From the NCBI GenBank assembly GCA_004557315.1, contig SFEH01000051.1, positions 1 through 14,314 on the forward strand: a stretch of 14,314 nt of DNA, given 5' to 3'. Below the pieces are notes generated by a model. That model searched no databases, was not told the origin of the DNA, and saw only the letters and a program-made list of their open reading frames with translations. Shown here piece by piece: positions 1 to 9,900 of this stretch. The first letter of the stretch is position 1. Each line of letters starts with the position of its first letter. Both the position numbers and the translations under genes were made by a program. The stretch is from Bacteroidales bacterium. Its GTDB lineage: Bacteria; Bacteroidota; Bacteroidia; Bacteroidales; UBA3663.

Positions 1-2
1 TC

Positions 3-113
3 CTCTGCAACCGCGTGACACCATCACGTACCAACCGCATGCTCATGTCAGAGAATTATCGCACGAGGATTCAGTCGATATTATATAAGAAGCTGGTTGC
101 AGTAAAGCAATGA
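3..113 (+). CDS. Possible 3' end of an upstream gene, cut by the left edge
   Basis: The frame is open from base 3 to a TGA at 111-113, giving 36 residues that end in ILYKKLVAVKQ. The codons (CTC, AAC, CGC, CCA, TCA, AAG) resemble those of the oad genes downstream, which is the main reason for preferring this frame. A competing frame is open from base 2 to a TAA at 86-88, and its product ends in HEDSVDII. Either could be the real C-terminus, or neither. No family can be recognised from so short a piece. The oad promoter lies about 100 bases further on, so any gene here would belong to a separate transcription unit. Confidence 0.35.
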   Translation, partial: LCNRVTPSRTNRMLMSENYRTRIQSILYKKLVAVKQ

Positions 114-133
114 GCCAATAGATAATATCTATT

Positions 134-179
134 TGCCACATATTATCCCATTCCGTTGCAAAATGCCACATTTAATGTG
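134..179. repeat. Direct repeat TGCCACAT twice, with an overlapping palindrome
   Basis: TGCCACAT occurs at 134-141 and again at 164-171, exactly 30 bases apart. The second copy overlaps a perfect inverted repeat, CACATT-T-AATGTG (167-179). Both lie 40 to 85 bases upstream of the oadG promoter. The position and the near three-helical-turn spacing would suit a transcription-factor site, but no known operator is recognised and chance cannot be excluded in such AT-rich DNA. Confidence 0.3.
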
Positions 180-216
180 ATTATTGTGCAAAAGAACAGT
201 TTTTTTACTCATAAAT

Positions 217-247
217 TTTGATTTTGTGCATATTTTTTCTAACTTTG
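217..247 (+). promoter_or_regulatory. Bacteroidetes-type promoter of the oad operon
   Basis: TTTG at 217-220 (the -33 element) is followed after 19 bases by TAACTTTG at 240-247, which matches the TAnnTTTG -7 element of the Bacteroidetes primary sigma factor. The expected start of transcription is near 253, which leaves a leader of about 90 bases before oadG. A second TTTG at 223-226 is too close to the -7 element to be the preferred partner. Confidence 0.7.
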
Positions 248-252
248 CACGA

Positions 253-340
253 AATTTAAGGTTATGTATTGCCAGTCTGACCCACAAATCGGATGGTGAC
301 GCAAGTGTAAATTAAGGTCAATTAAAAATTTATTTAAGAT
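253..340 (+). promoter_or_regulatory. 5' leader of the oad operon, possibly structured
   Basis: This is the predicted untranslated leader between the promoter and oadG. It contains a GC-richer island (about 271-306) inside otherwise AT-rich sequence. TGACC (278-282) can pair with GGTCA (316-320). It does not match the riboswitch classes compared from memory (cobalamin, SAM-II, TPP, glycine). No Shine-Dalgarno sequence is seen just before the ATG at 341, which is usual in Bacteroidetes. A regulatory role is only a possibility. Confidence 0.2.
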
Positions 341-601
341 ATGGAAGGATTAACCTCAATGCAAACCGCCCTCCTGCTCATGATAGTAGGTATGGGTACG
401 GTATTCGTAATTCTGATCCTGATCATCAACCTCTCAAAGCTGATGATCTTGGCAGTCAATAAGATTGCTCCTGAAGAAGCTCCAAAGAAGCCTGCGGAGG
501 CTGCGCCGGCAGCAATAGCTCCAAATGTAGAAGCTGCCATCAAAGCCGCTATCAGCCAAGTTGCCCCAAAGGCTATGGTAACCTCAATCAAGAAGGGATA
601 A
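341..601 (+). CDS. oadG: Sodium-pump decarboxylase gamma subunit (OadG family)
   Basis: An 86-residue protein of the usual size for OadG. In this family the gamma subunit is a small membrane anchor that joins the soluble alpha subunit to the membrane beta subunit and helps assemble the complex. One membrane helix (about residues 8-32, containing LLLMIVGMGTVFVILILII) is followed by an Ala/Pro-rich stretch (about 43-65, KKPAEAAPAA) typical of the flexible linker. Identification rests on this architecture and on its place directly before oadA and oadB, 36 bases upstream of oadA. The ATG at 341 is chosen because family members usually start with a few residues such as MEN before the helix. The ATG at 359 is an alternative, with GGAAGGA (342-348) ten bases upstream of it; it would remove six residues. 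This is the first gene of the operon driven from 217-247. Confidence 0.85.
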   Translation: MEGLTSMQTALLLMIVGMGTVFVILILIINLSKLMILAVNKIAPEEAPKKPAEAAPAAIAPNVEAAIKAAISQVAPKAMVTSIKKG

Positions 602-637
602 TCTCAAATTGGATAATAGATAAAAAAGAATATTACT

Positions 638-2479
638 ATGGCAAAAGAAGTAAAATTGTCGTTGGTCTTCCGCGACATGTGGCAGAGTGCTGGCAAGTAT
701 CAGCCTCGTGTTGACCAACTCGTAAAGGTAGCTCCAAAGATCATCGAGATGGGCTGTTTCGACCGCGTTGAAACAAACGGTGGTGGCTTTGAGCAGGTTA
801 ACCTCCTCTATGGAGAGAACCCAAACAAGTCTGTACGTGAGTGGACAAAGCCATTCCATGAGGCAGGCATCCAGACTCACATGCTCGACCGTGCTCTCAA
901 TGGTCTTCGCATGTTCCCATGTCCAAAGGATCTCCGCAAGCTGTTCTATAAGGTCAAGAAGGCTCAGGGTACCGATATCACTCGTATCTTCTGCGGTCTC
1001 AACGACCCTCGCAACGTTATTCCATCAATCCAGTATGCAAAAGAGGCAGGCATGATTGCACAGGCTTCTCTCTGCATCACCTTCTCTCCTATCCACACAG
1101 TTGAATACTATGTCAACCTCGCCAAGAAGTTCATCGAGGCAGGTGCCGACGAAATCTGCTTGAAGGATATGGCTGGTATCGGCCGTCCAAAGAGCCTCGG
1201 CAAGATCGTTGCTGGCATCAAGGCTATCAAGAAGGACATCGTGATCCAGTATCACTCACACGCTGGTCCTGGCTTCAACATGGCTTCTATCCTCGAAGTT
1301 GCAGAGAACGGCTGCGACTATATCGACTGCGGTATGTCACCACTCTCTTGGGGTACAGGCCACGCTGATGTCATCACAGTAATCGAGACTCTCAAGGATG
1401 CTGGCTTCAAGGTGAAGGATGTCAACATGGCTGCATATATGGAGGTTCGCACTCAGATCCAGGAGATGATGGACGACTTCCTCGGCTACTATATCCCTGC
1501 ATTGAACCACCTCAACAACTCTCTCCTCGTCAAGCCAGGTCTGCCAGGCGGTATGATGGGTTCGCTCATGACCGACCTCGAAGAGAACCTCGAAGGCCTC
1601 AACCGCTGGAAGGAGAAGAATGGTCAGCCAAAGCTCACTACCGACGAGCTACTCATCAAGCTCTTCGACGAAGTAGCATACGTATGGCCAAAGATGGGTT
1701 ACCCATGTCTCGTGACTCCATTCTCACAGTATGTCAAGAACCAGGCACTCATGAACGTGATGCAGATGGAGAAGGGCAAGGAGCGCTGGAGCATCATCGC
1801 CGACAACCACTGGGATATGCTTCTCGGCAAGTCAGGTCAGCTGCCTGGTCCTGTTGCACCTGAACTCGTCAAGATGGCTGAAGAGAAGGGCTTGAAGTTC
1901 CAGACAGAGGATCCACAGACTTTCGCACCAGACAACCTCGACGACTTCCGTGCAAAGATGAAGGCCAACGGTTGGGAGCTTGGTCAGGACGACGAAGAAC
2001 TCTTCGAATATGCAATGCACCCATCACAGTATGAGGCTTACAAGAGCGGCAAGGCAAAGGCAGACTTTGAGGCTGACCTCGCAGAGCGCAAGGCTAAGAA
2101 GGCTAATGCAGGCACAGGCGAAATCAAGGCACAGGAACTCAAGGTGACTGTCAACGGTGAGGTTTATACTGTCAGCATCGCACCAAACGACGGTTCTGCT
2201 CCTGCCGCACAGGCAGCTGGCGCTGCTGCACCTGTAGCTGCTGGCGAGGGCGCTGACGTTCTTGCTCCACTTGAGGGTAAGTTCTTCCTTGTAAAGAACG
2301 CAGCCGAGACTCCAGTCAAGGTTGGCGACATGGTCAAGAAGGGACAGACTATCGGTTACATCGAGGCAATGAAGACCTACAATGCTGTTGCTGCCGACTG
2401 TGACGGTCAGATCACTGCAATTCTTGCAAACCCAGGCGACAAGGTATTCGAGGACGATCCAATTTTCAAAATTAAGTAA
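638..2479 (+). CDS. oadA: Oxaloacetate decarboxylase alpha subunit, biotin-carrying
   Basis: A 613-residue carboxyltransferase-biotin carrier protein. In this family the alpha subunit moves CO2 from oxaloacetate to its own biotin, and the carboxybiotin is then decarboxylated at the membrane beta subunit. The N-terminal TIM-barrel domain (about 1-300) keeps the metal-binding pattern of pyruvate-carboxylase-type carboxyltransferases: Asp13, Lys176 in ICLKDMAG, and His206 and His208 in YHSHAGPG. A central conserved domain (about 300-480) is followed by an Ala/Pro-rich hinge (about 520-537) and a biotinyl domain (about 540-613) whose EAMK motif places the biotinylated lysine at 579. The barrel starts with FRDMWQS where many relatives have RDAHQS. 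The carboxyltransferase is not of the crotonase type found in methylmalonyl-CoA decarboxylase, so oxaloacetate is the likelier substrate. A role as the carboxyltransferase half of a pyruvate carboxylase cannot be excluded from sequence, but linkage to oadG and oadB favours the sodium pump. Confidence 0.9.
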   Translation: MAKEVKLSLVFRDMWQSAGKYQPRVDQLVKVAPKIIEMGCFDRVETNGGGFEQVNLLYGENPNKSVREWTKPFHEAGIQTHMLDRALNGLRMFPCPKDLRKLFYKVKKAQGTDITRIFCGLNDPRNVIPSIQYAKEAGMIAQASLCITFSPIHTVEYYVNLAKKFIEAGADEICLKDMAGIGRPKSLGKIVAGIKAIKKDIVIQYHSHAGPGFNMASILEVAENGCDYIDCGMSPLSWGTGHADVITVIETLKDAGFKVKDVNMAAYMEVRTQIQEMMDDFLGYYIPALNHLNNSLLVKPGLPGGMMGSLMTDLEENLEGLNRWKEKNGQPKLTTDELLIKLFDEVAYVWPKMGYPCLVTPFSQYVKNQALMNVMQMEKGKERWSIIADNHWDMLLGKSGQLPGPVAPELVKMAEEKGLKFQTEDPQTFAPDNLDDFRAKMKANGWELGQDDEELFEYAMHPSQYEAYKSGKAKADFEADLAERKAKKANAGTGEIKAQELKVTVNGEVYTVSIAPNDGSAPAAQAAGAAAPVAAGEGADVLAPLEGKFFLVKNAAETPVKVGDMVKKGQTIGYIEAMKTYNAVAADCDGQITAILANPGDKVFEDDPIFKIK

Positions 2480-2485
2480 TAGACA

Positions 2486-3733
2486 ATGGATTTTATAAAC
2501 ACAATATTCAGCAACCTGTATGAGATGACAGCGTTCAGCAACATCGCAGAACAGCCTCAGTTTCTCATCATGTATGCTCTCGGCTTCCTCTTCCTTTATT
2601 TAGGAATCGCGAAGCACTATGAGCCATTGCTTCTTATCCCTATAGCAATGGGTATCCTTCTTGCCAACTTCCCTGGCGGTGAGATGGGTGTCTATGGTGC
2701 TGATGGCAATGGCATCGTACATGCCAACGGACAGGAATATCACGTTTATGAGATGGGACTCCCAGAGATAGCTCACGAACTCGGTCTTATGAACATGATC
2801 TACTACTGGCTCATCAAGACAGGATTCATCCCACCTATCATCTTCATGGGTGTTGGTGCTATGACCGACTTCGGTCCTATGCTCCGCAATCTCAAGCTCG
2901 CCATATTCGGTGCTGCTGCTCAGATCGGTATCTTCGGTGTTATCCTCGTGGCTGTAGGTTCAGGCATGTTCACTCCAAAAGAGGCTGGTGCACTCGGCAT
3001 CATCGGTGGCGCTGATGGCCCAACAGCTATCTATACTACCATCAAGCTGGCTCCACACCTCCTCGGTCCTATCGCTATCGCAGCTTACTCATACATGGCA
3101 TTGGTCCCTGTGATTATCCCATTCGTAGTCAAGCTCTGCACAACTCAGAAGGAGCGCGAGATCAACATGAAGGAGCAGGATAAGCTCTATCCTAATACTC
3201 TCCAGATCAAGAACATGCGAGTTGCCAAGATCATCTTCCCTATCTTCGTGACTGTGCTCGTGGCAATCATCGTGCCTTCAGCAGTGTCACTCATCGGTAT
3301 GTTGATGTTCGGTAACCTCATCAAGGAGATTGGTGCCGACACAGCTCGTATTGCCGACACAGCAAGCAACGCCCTGATGAACATCGCAACCATCTTCCTC
3401 GGTCTTTCAGTAGGTGCGACAATGACTGTCGATTCATTCCTCAACTGGCAGACTATCGGTATCGTTGCTGGTGGCTTCTGTGCATTTGCTGTTTCTATCG
3501 CTGGTGGTATCTTCCTTGTGAAGCTCTTTAACCTCTTCTCAAAGAAGAAGATCAACCCACTTGTAGGTGCATGTGGTCTGTCAGCAGTGCCAATGGCTTC
3601 TCGTGTTGCCAACGACATCGCAACAAAGATCAATCCAAAGAACAACATCCTCAACTACTGCATGTCAGCCAATATTTCGGGCGTTATCGGCTCTGCAGTT
3701 GCAGCAGGTGTATTGATTGCCTTCCTCGGATAA
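2486..3733 (+). CDS. oadB: Sodium-pump decarboxylase beta subunit (OadB family)
   Basis: A 415-residue polytopic membrane protein. In this family the beta subunit decarboxylates carboxybiotin and uses the free energy to export Na+. The family signature GIIGGADGPT lies at 171-180, with Asp177 matching the conserved aspartate known to be essential in the enterobacterial enzyme. GNLIKE (276-281) and the SAVPMASRV segment near the C-terminus are also typical. Many hydrophobic segments run through the length. Residues about 62-90 form a hydrophilic stretch rich in Gly and His, probably a loop. The start is six bases after the oadA stop, which indicates tight co-transcription. The gene is followed by an intrinsic terminator, so it closes the operon. 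Members for methylmalonyl-CoA or glutaconyl-CoA pumps are very similar; the substrate is set by the alpha subunit. Confidence 0.92.
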   Translation: MDFINTIFSNLYEMTAFSNIAEQPQFLIMYALGFLFLYLGIAKHYEPLLLIPIAMGILLANFPGGEMGVYGADGNGIVHANGQEYHVYEMGLPEIAHELGLMNMIYYWLIKTGFIPPIIFMGVGAMTDFGPMLRNLKLAIFGAAAQIGIFGVILVAVGSGMFTPKEAGALGIIGGADGPTAIYTTIKLAPHLLGPIAIAAYSYMALVPVIIPFVVKLCTTQKEREINMKEQDKLYPNTLQIKNMRVAKIIFPIFVTVLVAIIVPSAVSLIGMLMFGNLIKEIGADTARIADTASNALMNIATIFLGLSVGATMTVDSFLNWQTIGIVAGGFCAFAVSIAGGIFLVKLFNLFSKKKINPLVGACGLSAVPMASRVANDIATKINPKNNILNYCMSANISGVIGSAVAAGVLIAFLG

Positions 3734-3756
3734 TCAGTAATTCAGTCAGGATACAT

Positions 3757-3792
3757 AGAGACGTACTTCGTTGTGAAGCACGTCTCTTTTTT
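3757..3792 (+). terminator. Rho-independent terminator of the oad operon
   Basis: AGAGACGT (3757-3764) pairs with ACGTCTCT (3780-3787). After one A/C mismatch, CTTC (3766-3769) pairs with GAAG (3775-3778), closing a five-base loop. The stem runs into six T residues (3787-3792). It lies 24 bases after the oadB stop. Confidence 0.9.
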
Positions 3793-3899
3793 ATGCATAT
3801 TTACTCTGATTTGGCCAAGATTAGAGAACAAATAAGGCAATAAATCGGTAAAACAATAGTTTCCTGATAACAAATACGACATATTAGGGAAAAAATCAT

Positions 3900-3907
3900 T
3901 ATATTTG
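3900..3907 (+). promoter_or_regulatory. -7 promoter element for the giant secreted-protein gene
   Basis: TATATTTG matches TAnnTTTG and lies 33 bases before the ATG at 3941. No good TTTG is found 19-21 bases upstream, so the -33 half is weak or absent. The position argues against using the TTG at 3905 as a start codon, because it falls inside this motif. Confidence 0.5.
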
Positions 3908-3940
3908 CCCCAAATATCTAATTCAAAAACATCTGCAAAT

Positions 3941-6900
3941 ATGACATTACAAAGCCTCACACATCAAATCGCGACAGTATTTGTCTTGTTAGGTTTATTC
4001 TTCATATCTACTACTTCATTGGCAAACACAGACTCGTGGAACGGCACGGTCCATCGTCCGAGTAATGGTGCAGGTACCGAAGACAACCCTATCCTCATTA
4101 ATTCTGCCGAGGAGTTTGCCTTCCTTCTCCAGAACTACGACTACAACAATGGTGTTTGCATCCACAAGCACTACAAGCTCACATGCGACATCGACATGAG
4201 TTCATGCCGATGGACCTATGGTGCTGCGGGCACGGAAAACAAGTCGTTCAGAGCGCATTTCGATGGTGACGGTCACAAGATCAGCAATATCGTGGTGCCT
4301 GTATTGAATTCCAACACCGAGCTGAATCTCGGAGTATTCCCTATGCTCGGAGGCGACGAAGTGTTCGAATCGGTGATTGAGAACCTTGAGATCGATGGCA
4401 TCACGTTTGAGTTTGCCAACAAAGCATTCAACGCCAAGAAGCAATTCAACATCGGAGGCTTGGTAGGTCAGATGTACCGCAATTCGCGCATCGAGAACTG
4501 TATAGTGAATGGCATGACAGTGAAAGATGCCAACCCGTCGAATCTCTCATTTAACGATCGTGGCTTCCTGCGCATCGGTGGTCTTGTGGGCAATAGACAG
4601 GAGACCTTCGGTGGCAATTTCAACGAGGAATATCTCGAGACCATCAATATCGTGAACTGCTATGGTCTGGGTTCTGCCGACTTGAGCAACATCACTGGCA
4701 AGAAAGAGCATTTCCACATCGAACTCGAACAGGGTACAAAGTCAGAAGGCACACACAACGGCATCAAGTGGCACAAGATGCAGAACAACCGCTACTCTTT
4801 CTTCCCTGCTGTGGCAACCATCTCTGAAGAATCGTCAGATGCAAGCGGCCGACACTTCAAGGCTGTCATCGCAGAAGGCAGCGGAGCCAGAATGCGATGG
4901 ACGGTTGATGGAAAGGAACACACATCGACCTCAACCGAATGTACCGTTCCGTTCGATGTCAAGGATCGCTCCATTGCCTTCGAACTTCTCGACAACAATG
5001 GCAACATAATAGCGAGCGATGCCGACCTTATTCAGCCTGCCGACCTGAAGCTCTCGATCACGAGCACTAAGAACGGCAACAGCTATGTGCTGAAAAGCGA
5101 GATCATAGGCGAAGGTTCAAATGCCCTCGCCAACGAGTTTGTATATTCATGGAAAGACTTGAGCAACGGCAATAAGGTAGTAGGCTCAAGCGCGACTCTG
5201 ACTGGTGCACTCAATGGCCACACCTATTACCTGACTGCCACTCATCGCCGCTGGAAGTTCTGCACAATCTCTGGATTCTATTCTTTCAACAACCCAATTT
5301 TCGTTAGTCTCAATGGCATCAATGCCGACGATGCAAAGCGATATACCATCGACCGAAAGACAACCTATCCTGCAGGCAACGACAGCAACGACGGACTCTC
5401 GCCCGAGAAGGCTGTTCGCACAATGAAAAAAGCATACCAGCTGATCAAGTCATCGCAGATTGGCAACAACATCATTGTCATCATGGGCGACTATGACCAG
5501 AATATCTTCAATGTCTTCACCGACGAACAGTATAAGGAGAATAATCCTGACTATTTCAAGAAAGACAAGCCAGCCATCATCACAGGGCAATATGGAAATA
5601 TCTGCAATGGCAAGCTCTTGCTGCGTTCCACTTCGTGCGTGATCGATGCCGACACCCGCTTCGAGAACCTCACTGTCCATGGCAATAATGACTATGTGCG
5701 CATCATGGCACAGGAGCACGACATCACCTTCGGACACGGCATGATGATGGAGCAATACAGCACGATAGAACCTGGACGCGGACTCATCGACGGATCGCTT
5801 GTGCCAAACATCTCCATTTATGGCGGATTCAAGGACCTCGACAATGCCACTGCCACACGCAGGGAGAACACCATCCACTTGATGTCGGGGTACTACGGAC
5901 GTGTGACAGCGGGCAGTTTCTATTCTCGCGTCAACGAGGAGACTGGCAATGTGACAGGCACGCCTCGTGACCCAGTTCGCACACGCATCATCATCGACAT
6001 CTCCAACCATAAGAACCCATCGGCTTTCACATTCGACGTTGGTCTTGCCATAGCAGGTCAGAGCAATGGCTCGTGCTATGCCGTGACAAGCATCGACGTG
6101 AGTGGCTCTTCGCGCGTTGGCCGTGCGATAGGCGGCAACTTGGGCTACGGACGAAAGTCTTGGGCAAAGAAAGCTGACGGCAGCAAGAGCGACCGTCCTT
6201 CCGACTCTTTCTTCGGACAAAGCACCATCAACATCCGTGGAGGCAACATCAACGAAATCTACGGAACAAGCCTCGGACGAAGCGGTAAAGTCATCAATCC
6301 TGACGAGAATGTCACCGACTCCATCTCAACTTATTTCTATGGCAAGTCGGTCATCAATATCAGTGGCGGCATGGTGCGCAACACCATCTACGGAGCTGGA
6401 GGCAGCGGCGTGACAGGTCTCTCGCTCAAGAACGACTATCATACCTTCGACCCATTCATCCCTTATAGCCAGAGCAATGGAGAGATTGCCTATGGATCAT
6501 TCGACAAGATCCGCAACAGAATGCCGAAGGTGGTCGTATCTGCCGACTCCCTCATCGACCTCAACAAGTCGTCGGTGACCATCAACGTGATGGACAAGGC
6601 CTTCCTTCGCGGTTCGGTTTACGGAGGCGGCTATGGCTTCAGCAATCAGATCTACACCTCGATGGCTCTGTGTCAGGCAGGCGATATCTTCGGCGACACC
6701 TACATCAACATCTCGGGCGGAACCATCGACGGTCATGTCTTCGGTGGCGGCAAGGGCACTACCAGCTATCTTGACAACAACGACTTGACAGGCTATCCAG
6801 TCATCAACGGCGTGCAGCAGGGCAAGGACTATTTCAACAGTCTCGCCTTTGTCTATGGCTCCACACATATCAATATCTCGGGCGGAACCATCAAGGGCAT

Positions 6901-9900
6901 GGTATTCTCTGGCGGAGAAGGCTCATTCTACCGTCCGACATCAGAGTACAATTCTGCCAATCTCACATCCAACATGGCGAGCGTAGTCGGCAACACCTAC
7001 CTCAACATCAGTGGCGATGCCAAGCTCAACGACTTCGTGTTCGGTGGAGGCAACTATGGCAATATCCTTCGCTCGAAGTCTGTCCACGAGTCGGGATCAA
7101 CCTACGTCACCATCGATGGCGGCAAAATCCAGAACTCAATCTTCGGTGGCGGACACGGACACATCGACATCGAACACCCCGAACGCTCCATCATTGCCGA
7201 GATAGAAGGAGATGCCCATGTCCTGATAAAGAACGGAGAGTTCGACTGGATTCCTGAATCTTCGAAATTCGACACCATACGTTATTATGGCATATATGGA
7301 AGTGGCCTGACAGCCAGCATCGTCCATGGCGACACATACGTCGAGGCTCGGCGAAGCCTCTTCTCGAAGGAGTTCCTCGAAAAGGCAGGTCTGAACCTTT
7401 GGGATTACGGCAAGCCATGGGACAAGCGCTTCACCCTATGTGGCGGAGGGTTCGGCGAGATGACCGACGTGATGGGCAATACCAATGTGCTCATCGATGT
7501 CGATGGTGACTTTGACTTCGACCCTTCTATCTTCACCGATGCCGACAATGCAAAAGACATTACAGCCAAGCCATATCTCAACTTCATGGACATCTTCGGA
7601 GGCGGACTCTTGGGCAATGTCGAGGGTAGCTCGAATGTGACGATCAAGGGACGTCCGTTCATAAGGAATGTCTATGGAGGCAGCCTCGTTGGTAATATCG
7701 GACTGATGGACATGGATCTCAACGGCAATATCTATACTCCGAGCAATGAGCACCGCAACTATCTGACCAGCACAACAGTCAACTTCATCTCTGGTTCGGC
7801 TCACTGCGTCTTCGGAGGCGGACTCATGGGCAATATCTGCGGTGAGACGCAGGTCAATATCGGTTCTGATGACCCAGAAAGCAACAAGAACATCTTCATC
7901 AAGACCGTGTATGGTGGCAACGACGTGACAGGCTCCATCGCTGGCAGCAATAATGCCCTCTATGGCACCAACATCAACATCTACGGCGGAACCATCAACG
8001 GCAATGTCTATGGTTCGGGCAATGGACAATACGGACACTACGACCAGCCGACATCCGACTTTGAGCTGAACAGCGTACTGAATGCTTCGATCGGACGCGA
8101 GCATCCTCATGTTGCTTCAGCAAGCATCAGCATATCCGGCATCGACGAGAACAACAGAACTACCATCAATGGCACGGTGTATCTCGGAGGCAACAACACC
8201 ACTGTCGGACAGTTTGTGCGCGACATCAACGACCGCCCTCAATACGGACAGCTGCGCGAGGTGCTTGTGCCTAACTCTGGACGCGCCCGTCTCAACCTCG
8301 GCGACCATGTCACCATTGCCAACCTCTCGATGGGCTCGAATGGCGGCAACCTTATGGAATATATTCCTTCCTACACCCTCGATGGCACACATTGGACCAA
8401 AGGCTACGAGAGTCAGAAAGACTTCGAGCATTTCTGCCGCACTGTCGATATGTCGTGCGTGCCTCTGCTCACGTTCAATTCCGACCGTTCATTCGACAAT
8501 CAGTTTGCCATCAACGACCTTTACGGCAAGCAGAAGGTCTTCGACACTCACGACGAGATGGATGCCAAGGACATCATCATAGGCAACTTCATCGGTGGCG
8601 GCTTCAGCGGATCAATGACTGCCGACAGCGTCTATAACTACACTCTGCCTGCTGGACTCACCATCACAGGCAATGTCATCGGTGGCTGCCAGAACGCCTA
8701 TTTCAGATATGTCGAGACTCAAGGCGACAGCATCGGAGCAGTCAGGGAATACATCGGAGGCTTCATGCCTTACAACAAGGACATCAAGCAGTACCACCGA
8801 CTCCAGCTCAACATCTTCTGCAAGTTTGCCCCTGCCAAGCTGACCAAGGGCGACGATGGCACAAGCCTTTTGAGCGGTTCGAACATCTTCGGCGGCTGTT
8901 ATGAATATGGCATCATCCATGGTGCAGCAAGCATCAACATGCACAGCGACCTGATAGGCGCAAGCGATGCGTCGGCCGAGATGCTTGCCAACCTTGCATC
9001 CGACACCTACGACTGCTGTCAGATCTTCGGAGCAGGCAAGGGTCAGAACACCGAGGTCATCGGCAATACCTATGTTTCGCTCAGCGGTGCCGACTTCAAT
9101 GGCATCAAGTCCATACCAAATGTCATCAATGTTTATGGCGGCAGCATGGAAGGCCGCGTCATCGGCAAGAGCAATGTAGTCTGCGACTTACAGACAATGG
9201 GTGCTACAGCCCAGGATGCAGCAACCCATGGCGTGTGGAACAAGATCTTTGGTGGAGGCAAGATGGGCGACGTGGTGGCAGAGAGCCGACTCGTACCAGG
9301 GCTCCAGGCTCCTGCAGGAGTGGGCACTACGGTGCGCATCTTCAGTGGTCAGTTCAACGAAGTCTTCGGCGGTTCGCGCATTGCCGACATCGAGGGCGGC
9401 TCGTTTGTCGAAATCAACGATAAGGGTCAGGATCATTTCCACACGGTCATCAATCGCGTATATGGTGGCAGCGACGTGAGTGGAAACATCGGCATCGGAA
9501 CCTACAAGAACACCGAGGGCGAAGAAATCACGACCAACACATACGTCCGCATTACCGAATCGCCTGAAGAGGGAACTGCCTATTCTGGCTTCCCATTCAT
9601 CGGCGAGCTCTATGCTGGCGGCAATGGCAAGGCATCTGGAGTCAACGAGCAGCATCCTGATGTCGATATGACATATCTCGACATCGCAGGAGGCACTTTG
9701 CTCGATGTCTATGGAGGTGCCAACAACAGCCATGTGCGCAAAGCCACTAACATCCTTGTCAACTATAAGGACAGCGAGGCTATTGCCAAAACCGACCTGA
9801 TACCTGCGGTTCAGAAGATTATCCGCGGACAGGAAGTCAAGTACAACATCAACCGTCTGTTTGGCGGCAACAACCAGATGGACATGACCATCCAGCCAGA

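Noticed and set aside
3905..3940. TTG start 12 codons upstream for the giant secreted protein
   Set aside because: The TTG lies inside the TATATTTG promoter motif, and the extra residues would place a polar stretch before the signal peptide. The ATG at 3941 gives a normal signal peptide.
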